This document shows, in pieces, positions 34,652 through 42,101 of a stretch of 64,000 nucleotides of DNA. This DNA is from Paenibacillus ferrarius (GTDB taxonomy: Bacteria > Bacillota > Bacilli > Paenibacillales > NBRC-103111). Both the position numbers and the translations under genes were made by a program. The stretch is taken from the NCBI RefSeq assembly GCF_002027705.1, contig NZ_MBTG01000056.1, forward strand, positions 186,001-250,000, read 5' to 3'. Numbering within the stretch: the first letter of the stretch is position 1; every line of letters starts with the position of its first letter. The notes under the pieces were generated by a model that saw nothing but the letters and a program-made list of their open reading frames with translations, was not told the origin of the DNA and did not search any database.

Positions 34652-35506
34652 ATGACTATTATGGGCTTAAACTTCTATGGAACTGAATTTTTTAGGAGTC
34701 CGTCAAACTCAGTAAATAATATCTATTATGGTGAACTAAAGAATGGCATATATGATGAAATTGAAATTCGTGAACGAACAGATGTTGGTAAAACTAATAT
34801 CAAAGATGCATGGCAGATCGATCATAGAGCAATCTTTAAGTTCTTAAATGATCTTGAAGGTGGAAATATACAAAATAGCGGACTAGAGATTGTAAGTTTT
34901 GCTATCAAGCGAAGAAAAGCAAGTGAACTAAATTCTATTACATTACATCATCTCCCATTTGTAAATAATCAGCAAATCGTATATACAGATTACACTCAAC
35001 CGAATGAAGATTTAGTTTATAGCATTGTACCCATTGCAGAAAACAACTTAGAGGGTAAGAATGTTGATGTTTCAGTGACATCCGATTTTGTAGGATGGTG
35101 GCTAGTGGATAAAAAGTGCGACTCTATCCTAGGATTCGATAAAGCAATGGAAAGTGTTGGGAATGTTGAGGCTACATTAAACCAAGGAAGAGTTGTAATT
35201 GAAACGTTATCTAAGTACCCCCAAGTGTATTATTTTGATAAAGAGTATGAGTCTTTCTCACTGAGTACAGTAATTATTCCTAGTGAATTTGAACGTAGCG
35301 GAAAGAGCTATGAAAAAATATTGAACACCTTCATTAAAGATCATCGACCATTTTTAGTTAAAAGTGACACAGGGAGAGCTTTTGTCTGTGACGTAAGCAA
35401 CCCGCGATTAAGTAGTCCTTTGAACACATGGAAAAACTATGATTACGGTGTTCTAACTTTAGATTTTGTTGAGGTTCAATCCGTCGATGAATATATGGCA
35501 GAGTAG
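34652..35506 (+). CDS. Distal tail protein
   Basis: 284 residues, AAAGGAGG ribosome site. Directly after the tape measure, with an N-terminal FYGTEFF/ERTDVGKT region and a beta-rich body, matching Dit-type proteins that link tube and tip. Followed 10 bases later by the tip/hub gene. Confidence 0.65.
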   Translation: MTIMGLNFYGTEFFRSPSNSVNNIYYGELKNGIYDEIEIRERTDVGKTNIKDAWQIDHRAIFKFLNDLEGGNIQNSGLEIVSFAIKRRKASELNSITLHHLPFVNNQQIVYTDYTQPNEDLVYSIVPIAENNLEGKNVDVSVTSDFVGWWLVDKKCDSILGFDKAMESVGNVEATLNQGRVVIETLSKYPQVYYFDKEYESFSLSTVIIPSEFERSGKSYEKILNTFIKDHRPFLVKSDTGRAFVCDVSNPRLSSPLNTWKNYDYGVLTLDFVEVQSVDEYMAE

Positions 35507-35515
35507 AGGTGAGAT

Positions 35516-36694
35516 ATGCAATACTGCTCAGCAGATTTTCTGGCTGCAATGAAAAGCCCAATTAAGCAGATGTATTTGAAGTTCGAATTTTACGATTCTA
35601 ACATGAAATATATAAGCGAATACACTAAACAAGTTACAAATAAAGATAGTGGTTCAATATCTTTAGATGGATCTAGACCAATTAGAAGGAATTTTTCATT
35701 TAAGTTATTCAACAAAAAAAATGAGTTCAACTTTGGTGAAAATAATCTAATTTGGCTTGATAAACGCGTAAAGGTCTTTACTGGATTTAAAGTGAAAAGC
35801 GGAATTGTAGAGTATATACCTCAAGGTGTTTTTATATTAACAGAACCAGAGGATAGTCATACCACTGAGGGTAAAATCACTACATTAAACGGTCAAGATA
35901 AAATGTTTTTATGTACAGATCGCAGAGGGAAATTTCGTACTGAAACAAAAATAGATGTTGGTGCAAATATTGGTTCTGTAATAAAGTTACTCGCCCAAAA
36001 AGTAGGGGAAACTCTCTTTAACTTTGATAGTGTAGCTGAGACTGTTCCTTATACGCTTACATATCAAACTTCTGACAATATTTATAAAGCAATATCAGAA
36101 TTAGCAGCGCTTTGCAAATCAGAAATCTATTATGATGTGAATGGGTATTTGAGGCTTCGAAAAATTGACTTAAATGAGTTTACACAATATCCACCTGTTT
36201 GGAGTTACTCATATGCAGACCCAAGTGAAAGATTTTATGCGGGTAATGTACGCAAACTAGATGAATCAAATCTCGCAAATAGAATTATCGTTTTAGGAGG
36301 CTCATCACAAACAGCAGAATGTTCATTTGAAATTGTCGTTACAGAGTCCAATCCAATCTGGGCAGGTCATCCATACTCAATTGAAAAGATTGGTGAAGTC
36401 ACTTATGAACATAATTCAGGCAATCCAGACAGTTTACTATCAACTACAGATGATTGTAAATACAGGGCTAAATATGAACTGATGAACAGGCTTGGTTACA
36501 CTGAAGTAGTTTCATTACAAATAAGTCCTAATTTCTTACATGAAGCTAATGATGTTATATATCTGGAGGACTCCGAAAATTCAGTTACAGGAAAATACTT
36601 GCTTAGAAGTTTTTCGCTCCCGTTGACTCCACAGTTGATGTCATGTGAGTGTTTAAAATATCGAGAAGTGATATCAAATTGGAATTTCATTTAA
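35516..36694 (+). CDS. Tail hub/tip protein
   Basis: 392 residues. N-terminal region with FEFYDSNMKY and alternating strands, then a hub-like core and a basic-aromatic C-terminus ending in EVISNW. Order after Dit and before an OB-fold-like small protein fits a gp27-like tail hub (prophage tail protein family). No lytic motif found. Confidence 0.6.
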   Translation: MQYCSADFLAAMKSPIKQMYLKFEFYDSNMKYISEYTKQVTNKDSGSISLDGSRPIRRNFSFKLFNKKNEFNFGENNLIWLDKRVKVFTGFKVKSGIVEYIPQGVFILTEPEDSHTTEGKITTLNGQDKMFLCTDRRGKFRTETKIDVGANIGSVIKLLAQKVGETLFNFDSVAETVPYTLTYQTSDNIYKAISELAALCKSEIYYDVNGYLRLRKIDLNEFTQYPPVWSYSYADPSERFYAGNVRKLDESNLANRIIVLGGSSQTAECSFEIVVTESNPIWAGHPYSIEKIGEVTYEHNSGNPDSLLSTTDDCKYRAKYELMNRLGYTEVVSLQISPNFLHEANDVIYLEDSENSVTGKYLLRSFSLPLTPQLMSCECLKYREVISNWNFI

Positions 36695-36706
36695 GAAGGT
36701 TGATTT

Positions 36707-36976
36707 ATGGAGAATAAAGAATTTATTGCACTAATTGAAAATATTATTGATAACAAATTAAAAGAGTTGAACTTGCTTACAGGTCAATGGAATCTCGGAA
36801 CGGTAGTGCAGGTTAAAAATGCAAAGCTTCTCTCAGTATATGTAAATGGCTCACAGACTCCTCAAGATATACCATGTAACCCAGATGTGACGTTTTCAGT
36901 TGGATCTAAGGTATTCGTTTTGTTCATTAATGGGAGAAGTACTGATAAGTATGTACCATTTAAAAGAGGAGTATAG
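36707..36976 (+). CDS. Small OB-fold-like tail protein
   Basis: 89 residues. A helical N-terminus is followed by five strands with GTVVQVKNAKLLSVYVNG, PCNPDVTFSVGSKVFVLF and a terminal VPFKRGV, the layout of the OB domain found in baseplate spike or hub adaptors. Likely caps the hub encoded before it. Confidence 0.5.
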   Translation: MENKEFIALIENIIDNKLKELNLLTGQWNLGTVVQVKNAKLLSVYVNGSQTPQDIPCNPDVTFSVGSKVFVLFINGRSTDKYVPFKRGV

Positions 36977-36994
36977 CAGGAAGGAGAATGTAGT

Positions 36995-38002
36995 TTGGCT
37001 TTACAGAAACCATATAACATAAGTTTCAAAGGGTTAACTATTGCGGCAGGTGAAGTCAACAAACTGACTTGGCAAGTGTCAGGCGATTTAAGTGTTGCTT
37101 ATCAAGTACGCGTGTTTAAAAACTCTGACAATATTTTAATTTATAACAGCTCAAAGATTACATCATTCGCTAATTCTCATTCCATTCCAGCTAATTCCTT
37201 TTTGAATGGTCTAGAGTATAAGATTCAAGTTATAATTTGGAACGATGCAGGAGCAGGCATTTTCTCTGATTACGAGATATTTCAGACAAGTTCCAGACCA
37301 GTTGTAGGGGTTTCGCCCATAGGAACGGTTGGCTCTCAAACGTATAATTTTACTGCTACGTACTCCCAATTAGAGTCTGTCTCAATGCGCTCATGGATTT
37401 TTTACTTGTATGACGCAAATAAGCTGAAAATATTTCAGTCTGAAATTCAAACAAACACAAATATCCATTATTTAATTTCGGGTTTAAAATCAAATACCAA
37501 TTATTATGTTGAATTTCAAACGACAAGTAATAAAGGATTAGTTGGAACAAGTGGACTAGTATCATTCTCAGTTAGTTACTCTCAACCAAACATTAACACC
37601 AACCTTACTGCAGAAAATAACGAGAACGCAGGAATCAAATTAACTTGGAATACAATCCAAATTATAGGTTCAACATTGTCAGCTCCCATATTTATAAATG
37701 GGGAGAAGTTAAATGTTAGAAATGATGTCTTTTCCTTTAGTGAAGGCTTTCAGTTAACAAATAATTTCACATTAAAGCTATGGTTTGAAAATATTACTAG
37801 TAACGTAGATCTATTAGTCATTAAAGGGCAAAGCGGAACTATCAGTTTGCAGTATTGGAATGATCACAAGTTCCACTTATTCAAAGATGTGTATGGATAT
37901 AGATCACATAATGTAAGCTCTGAGCTAATTGGTTCAGGCTTTTTTGTATATATTCAACAAATAGACGGAGATATGAACATAGAAGGAGAGGTGGTTAAAT
38001 AG
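36995..38002 (+). CDS. Fibronectin III-like tail protein
   Basis: 335 residues, TTG start after AAGGAGAATG. Residues about 10-100 and 105-195 are FN3-like: KLTWQVSG, VRVFKNSD and SDYEIF, then NTNYYVEFQT. The C-terminal domain is beta-rich. Probably a tail-tip or side-fibre component that contacts the host wall. Its stop overlaps the following GTG. Confidence 0.55.
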   Translation: MALQKPYNISFKGLTIAAGEVNKLTWQVSGDLSVAYQVRVFKNSDNILIYNSSKITSFANSHSIPANSFLNGLEYKIQVIIWNDAGAGIFSDYEIFQTSSRPVVGVSPIGTVGSQTYNFTATYSQLESVSMRSWIFYLYDANKLKIFQSEIQTNTNIHYLISGLKSNTNYYVEFQTTSNKGLVGTSGLVSFSVSYSQPNINTNLTAENNENAGIKLTWNTIQIIGSTLSAPIFINGEKLNVRNDVFSFSEGFQLTNNFTLKLWFENITSNVDLLVIKGQSGTISLQYWNDHKFHLFKDVYGYRSHNVSSELIGSGFFVYIQQIDGDMNIEGEVVK

Positions 38003-38487
38003 TGGCAAACCTATCTAGTTTCCCTAATCAAATAGATGCATTTACTCTCAAGACTGAGATTCAAGCATCAGATGTGCCATTAATTCAGAGATTTCAAGAA
38101 TTAAAGCTAAAGTCAAGCAGAATACCATCTGAGGAAACCGAATTAGCCAACCTAACCAATCAGTTGCGTTCAAAACTAATTGCTGCTGATGAGTGGAATA
38201 AGTTTCAAGATGCGCTAGTTAATATGGAACAATTTCTCACTACAAATATTACAGGGTATGTAGCAACTAAACAAAATGAAATTAATGCAACTAAAGATGC
38301 TGCGCTTACACTAATTGAACAGAAAAAAAATAACATTATTGCCTATATGGATGGAACAACAGCAGGTGCAATTCGCAATGATATGGGTGATTTAACTACT
38401 CTAACAACCACAGATAAAACTTCTTTGGTCAATGCTATCAAAGAAGTCAAAGCAAATATAGAAATTCTCTACTGGATGGGGGTTTAA
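38002..38487 (+). CDS. Hypothetical tail protein
   Basis: 161 residues from GTG (overlaps the previous stop). Helical with TDKTSLVNAIKEV near the C-terminus, a phrase frequent in phage tail-fibre linker proteins. Could be a fibre-assembly or connector protein. Confidence 0.5.
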   Translation: MANLSSFPNQIDAFTLKTEIQASDVPLIQRFQELKLKSSRIPSEETELANLTNQLRSKLIAADEWNKFQDALVNMEQFLTTNITGYVATKQNEINATKDAALTLIEQKKNNIIAYMDGTTAGAIRNDMGDLTTLTTTDKTSLVNAIKEVKANIEILYWMGV

Positions 38488-38491
38488 AAAA

Positions 38492-38821
38492 ATGATAAAT
38501 ACACCAAAGAGGCTATATGTTGGTCAACCAACAACAGCAGCTACAACTTTATATACAGTTCCAGCAAATACAACCACTATAGTTAAGAATATTTTAATTA
38601 CAAATACGACTGCAACCTCATCAAACATCACTATCTACGCAGTCCCAAATAGTCAGACTGTAGGCAATCAACACAAGATTCTTGCTGCCTACACAGTAAA
38701 AGGAAACGATACTATCAGTATGGATGTATCACTCGTAGTATCATCAAATGATACTATTCAAGCTTTGCAAGGAACATCTGCTGCTATTTCTATCTATGTT
38801 TCAGGAGTTGAGATTGTATGA
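38492..38821 (+). CDS. Beta-rich tail structural protein
   Basis: 109 residues, Thr/Val/Ile rich with regular strands (TTLYTVPANTT, KNILITNTT). This pattern is common in phage fibre-head or tail-knob proteins. Overlaps the next gene by four bases. Similar in style to the protein at 12428. Confidence 0.5.
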   Translation: MINTPKRLYVGQPTTAATTLYTVPANTTTIVKNILITNTTATSSNITIYAVPNSQTVGNQHKILAAYTVKGNDTISMDVSLVVSSNDTIQALQGTSAAISIYVSGVEIV

Positions 38822-39861
38822 GTATTAAACGCCTAAGTGCTATGACTGTTAAACCAACAACAGCAACAGGAAATGCTACTGCAGGAGATGTAAGAGCGAC
38901 TAAAACTTTTTCATCAGACGCAGATGTTGATTTGATGGGGAGTGTACCAGATCGTGGAGCAGTAATAATCACACCAAGCGGAACAAATCAAATTGCAATT
39001 CCTGATGGAATTCATTCTGGAAGCGTGGTTTCACAAGTTTCTGTCCCTGCAAACAAAGTATTAACAGGTACTACGATAGCTGGTACTGCAGGGACAATGA
39101 CAAATAACGGAACACCCACGATTGTTCCAACAAGAAGCAATATAACTTTGGCAGAGGGCTATTACGGCCCAACAACGACAGTTCAAGGTGTCCCTGTAGA
39201 TGCTTCAAAAGTATTGAGCGGAACTACAATTGCAGGCACAGCAGGAACAATGCCAAATCAGCCAGTACTAAATGCTGCTACTGGTCACGCTACAGCACTT
39301 AACAGTTCAGCAGGCCAATACACAGCAGGCAATCCAAATGTTCGTTGCTATCTCATGCCTCCTGCTGGATACTATGATGGTGCTACGTGGGTTGCACAAG
39401 ATCAGCCTGCTATTATTCCTTCGAACATTGCAAGTGATGTTACAATTCTCGGTGTTACTGGAAACGTTCCGAAACCCGTCTATGTGTCTTTACCTACTCC
39501 CAGATATGTACAGAACTTCAATGGTACTTCCGAGATCTTGAAATCTGCCCAAATTAACGTAACTGGACAGATATCAATCTCTATGAACCTCGGTAGCACC
39601 TATAACAATGGGGTATATGCATATCTGTTTCTTTATAAAAACGGTTTACGAATTGGAAATCCCGATGGTTATTACTCGAATCAACCTTATCCCGGTCTTG
39701 CTGTAGGTTTATCGATAGCAGTAAATGCAGGAGACGTAATTGAGGTCTCGGCTAGAGCCGAGAGTTCCTCAGGGGGAGCTACGGTGGGTAACTTTCTTAT
39801 CACTAACACCTTATCATCCCCTACGAATGCCTCAAATCTTAAAGAGGGAGGTAGATCATGA
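38818..39861 (+). CDS. Tail fibre protein with duplicated GTTIAGTAGTM segment
   Basis: 347 residues. Two copies of KVL-x-GTTIAGTAGTM lie about 51 residues apart (DNA 39056-39100 and 39209-39253), followed by Pro/Gly-rich linkers and a beta-rich C-terminal domain (about 225-340) likely to form a receptor-binding knob. Overlaps both neighbours (ATGA junctions). A receptor-binding role is inferred from composition and place. Confidence 0.6.
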   Translation: MSIKRLSAMTVKPTTATGNATAGDVRATKTFSSDADVDLMGSVPDRGAVIITPSGTNQIAIPDGIHSGSVVSQVSVPANKVLTGTTIAGTAGTMTNNGTPTIVPTRSNITLAEGYYGPTTTVQGVPVDASKVLSGTTIAGTAGTMPNQPVLNAATGHATALNSSAGQYTAGNPNVRCYLMPPAGYYDGATWVAQDQPAIIPSNIASDVTILGVTGNVPKPVYVSLPTPRYVQNFNGTSEILKSAQINVTGQISISMNLGSTYNNGVYAYLFLYKNGLRIGNPDGYYSNQPYPGLAVGLSIAVNAGDVIEVSARAESSSGGATVGNFLITNTLSSPTNASNLKEGGRS

Positions 39862-40073
39862 TCCAGAATACACTAACAACAATTCCATTTAAAACTCAAG
39901 CAGAGTTTGACCAAATCATGATCGCGAATAAGAACAATATTCTGGTGGTATATAATGACCTGATGGAAGGTAAATCTCTAGTGTTCAGTGATGATGCTCA
40001 AGGGAAATATGTCAAGAAGCTGGAAGACCAACTACTTCTTTTATCAGACGAATTAAGCGGAGGTATCCTATGA
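39858..40073 (+). CDS. Small tail-region protein
   Basis: 71 residues; start overlaps the fibre stop by four bases with an AGGGAGG ribosome site. Soluble, mixed alpha/beta, no motif. Possibly a fibre chaperone, judging from coupling to the fibre gene. Confidence 0.5.
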   Translation: MIQNTLTTIPFKTQAEFDQIMIANKNNILVVYNDLMEGKSLVFSDDAQGKYVKKLEDQLLLLSDELSGGIL

Positions 40074-40323
40074 CAAATCCTTTAGTGGTTCAGGTAATAG
40101 CAGAGCGTATCATGAACAAAGGAATAAACCCAAAAACTGCTGGAGTCTATACTCTTGATGAGATCACTAACGAGGAATATAGGCAGGCAGTAGTTGATTA
40201 TCAAAACAGTCTAAGAGCAATCGTCCCGATTCCGAAGTAACAGCAGCCAAAGTAGAACTTGAACGACTCAACACTGAACTTGCTAAGTTTGAGGCAAAGA
40301 AAGCTGAATTGGAGAAGAAGTAG
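40070..40323 (+). pseudogene. XkdX-like small tail gene, apparently frameshifted
   Basis: The frame from ATG 40070 gives 56 residues to the stop at 40238-40240. The -1 frame then continues, in convincing coding sequence, as a Lys/Glu coiled coil (VELERLNTELAKFEAKK) ending at 40323. The join lies between about 40190 and 40235. Either a single-base loss broke an 84-residue gene or the two parts are joined by programmed frameshifting; no classic slippery heptamer is visible. The first half resembles small proteins that follow tail fibres in Bacillota prophages. Confidence 0.5.
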
Positions 40324-40343
40324 TAGTTAAAAATTATAGACTA

Positions 40344-40371
40344 AAGCTGCTCAAAATTGAGTGGCTTTTTT
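40344..40371 (+). terminator. Terminator ending the tail operon
   Basis: AAGCTGCTCA (40344-40353) pairs with TGAGTGGCTT (40358-40367), two G-U pairs, then a T-run. Confidence 0.75.
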
Positions 40372-40459
40372 ATTGTATGAAAACCATATCAAATATTGTA
40401 CTATTTTAGTAGACATTAATCTCATATTTCAGGACATGAAAAATCGTGGACATAGACAT

Positions 40460-40600
40460 AGGTAATTTGATATACTAAATTTAGTTGGTAAAAGTGCCCT
40501 TTTTATATACTCTTACTAGCTATAGATTCTAAAGAGATTCAGAACAGAATCTAGCATAGAATCAAAATTGAATCATAAACATAGTTCTAGGGTAACTTAC
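40460..40600 (+). promoter_or_regulatory. Operator region with a palindrome and five phased GAATC sites
   Basis: A perfect palindrome ACTAAATTTAGT is at 40474-40485. Then GATTC at 40525 and 40536 and GAATC at 40547, 40559 and 40570 recur at 11, 11, 12 and 11 bases, about one helical turn, with the first two in inverted orientation. The array ends 42 bases before the start of the small basic protein gene. Such phasing is typical of cooperative autoregulation, for example by a toxin-antitoxin complex. Confidence 0.5.
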
Positions 40601-40615
40601 CTTAGGAGGTGTTTT

Positions 40616-40792
40616 ATGAGTAAGAGGAGAGTGAAAAAAATGGCTACTCAAATTGCTGCAACACCAATTGTGACTGGAAAAAAAGCAAGAGAAATCATGA
40701 AATCTATTAAAAATCAACCAAGCGAGAAGTCAAAGAAGAACGGGCAAGCGCTAATTGATTTTTTTAAGAGTTTCGAAACAAAGGGGAAGTAA
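40616..40792 (+). CDS. Small basic protein, candidate antitoxin for the GNAT gene
   Basis: 58 residues from ATG 40616, after a strong TAGGAGGTG ribosome site; upstream in-frame codons lack one. Very basic N-terminus (SKRRVKK), then TPIVTGKKAREIM and a Lys-rich helix. It lies six bases before the GNAT acetyltransferase gene. Short proteins of this kind precede GNAT genes in many Bacillota; an antitoxin or DNA-binding partner role is inferred from pairing and from the operator array. Confidence 0.55.
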   Translation: MSKRRVKKMATQIAATPIVTGKKAREIMKSIKNQPSEKSKKNGQALIDFFKSFETKGK

Positions 40793-40798
40793 TGTGTT

Positions 40799-41398
40799 TT
40801 GAATCTTCCTGATAATTATACGTTGTCTAGATTAAGTATTGAAGATGAAAAAACATTGAGATCTTTCAATTGTTATAATGAAAAAGAATACTCTAAACTA
40901 GAACCTAGAACTAAAAAAAGACTTTCAAAAATTACTAAAGAAATGAATTCCTTTTTAGTAAAAGAAGCATATATAGAACAAGAATCAGCACTTAATACAA
41001 CTTTTTTATTATACCATAATAGAGATTTGGCAGGATACATATCTTTATGTGCGGATAGCATCAAATTACAGTTAAAGGAAAGAGATTCTGATAATATTCC
41101 GTATGAAACAATCCCCTCTCTGAAGGTTGCTCGACTTGCGATAAGCAAAGACTTTCAAAAAAAGGGATTAGGTAAACTTCTGCTCAAATACTCCATTTAT
41201 AAAGCCTTACTAATGAGAAAAGATTTCTGTGGTATCAAATTTCTTACTTTGGATTGTTTTCAACATCGATTATCATATTATGAAGCTTTAGGGTTTAAGA
41301 AAAATCTAAATCAAGATGTGCGAGATTTAGGTGTAAATTTCGCTCCAATAAGTCTTAGACTTCATATTGATAATTTTTTGGAAAGCCAAGATTTTTAA
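40799..41398 (+). CDS. GNAT-family acetyltransferase, candidate TacT-like toxin
   Basis: 199 residues, TTG start after AAGGGGAAG. The GNAT core is clear: KVARLAISKDFQKKGLGKLLL (motif A with Q-x-x-G-x-G acetyl-CoA loop) and SYYEALGFKKN (motif B). RLAI-(x)-GLGK and a Tyr near the end of the fold also characterise TacT toxins, which acetylate aminoacyl-tRNA. The N-terminal 70 residues are an extra basic helical region. With the small gene before it, its own regulatory region and a terminator on both sides it forms an independent cargo unit. Substrate unknown. Confidence 0.65.
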   Translation: MNLPDNYTLSRLSIEDEKTLRSFNCYNEKEYSKLEPRTKKRLSKITKEMNSFLVKEAYIEQESALNTTFLLYHNRDLAGYISLCADSIKLQLKERDSDNIPYETIPSLKVARLAISKDFQKKGLGKLLLKYSIYKALLMRKDFCGIKFLTLDCFQHRLSYYEALGFKKNLNQDVRDLGVNFAPISLRLHIDNFLESQDF

Positions 41399-41425
41399 GT
41401 CACTTCCTCATGGAGTGGCTTTTTT
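41397..41425 (+). terminator. Terminator of the GNAT unit
   Basis: AAGTCACT (41397-41404) pairs with AGTGGCTT (41414-41421), then a T-run. Confidence 0.75.
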
Positions 41426-41512
41426 GTATTCCCAATAAAAGAGGAGTTTTATCGTAAATAAACATGTTTGAGAACAGTAGTACTATGAGTGAGCAAAAAC
41501 GAGGTGAATATT

Positions 41513-41833
41513 TTGGGGAATGAGTTAACTGAAAGTGAACGCTTAGCAATTGTAGAAACACAATTAAAGAATGTATTAGAAGGAATGGCTTCACTCACAA
41601 AATCATTTACTCGTCTTGAGGAGAAATTAGATCGTCGTGAAGAAAATTTTGTAACAACAGTATTATTGGATGAAAAGTTCAGGTTGCGTGATGATAAAAT
41701 TGACGGATTACAAAAAGCCATCGTTGATATCAGATCCGAGAAACAATCAAATAAAAATAATTTGCCTGTTTGGTTAAGCATACTGCCATCACTAGCCGCT
41801 GTTGTTGTAGCCATCATTGCTATTTATAAATAA
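41513..41833 (+). CDS. XhlA-like lysis accessory protein
   Basis: 106 residues from TTG 41513, which is six bases after GAGGTG; the frame is open further upstream without a site. A coiled coil (residues 5-75, VETQLKNVLEGMASL) is followed by a single C-terminal membrane helix (about 83-103). This is the XhlA/hemolysin-type layout of proteins that work with holins. The holin gene starts 15 bases downstream. Confidence 0.75.
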   Translation: MGNELTESERLAIVETQLKNVLEGMASLTKSFTRLEEKLDRREENFVTTVLLDEKFRLRDDKIDGLQKAIVDIRSEKQSNKNNLPVWLSILPSLAAVVVAIIAIYK

Positions 41834-41848
41834 AAAGGAGAATGAAAA

Positions 41849-42061
41849 ATGAATATTGATAAAGTTAAAGTGCTACGTTACGTTTCACTTCTATTTATTA
41901 TTTTAGGAATTTTCAATAAAATTTCTGGACATTTTGGGTATGAGTTGCCTGAAGCTGAATTGGAATTTTGGGCAGATGTAGTTAGCGCTGTAGCGACCCT
42001 AATCTTCGGTATTACTCTAGATAGTAAAGTGATCCAATCATTATTTAAAGGTAAGGTTTAG
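41849..42061 (+). CDS. Holin
   Basis: 70 residues, AAAAGGAG ribosome site. Two membrane helices (about 10-26 and 43-58) separated by a short acidic loop and a basic C-terminus, matching phiLC3/BhlB-type holins. With XhlA upstream and the endolysin downstream it forms the lysis cassette, interrupted here by a fibre and an esterase gene. Confidence 0.7.
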   Translation: MNIDKVKVLRYVSLLFIILGIFNKISGHFGYELPEAELEFWADVVSAVATLIFGITLDSKVIQSLFKGKV

Positions 42062-42068
42062 AGAGTTA

Positions 42069-42079
42069 AGTAAAAATAA
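42069..42079 (+). promoter_or_regulatory. AAGTAAAAATAA-type box before the collagen-like fibre gene
   Basis: AGTAAAAATAATAATA lies 33 bases before the TTG start at 42102 and immediately upstream of its AAAGGAG. It fits the spacing class of 4377, 20036 and 54266. Confidence 0.45.
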
Positions 42080-42101
42080 TAATAGAAAGGAGTAATGTGA
42101 A

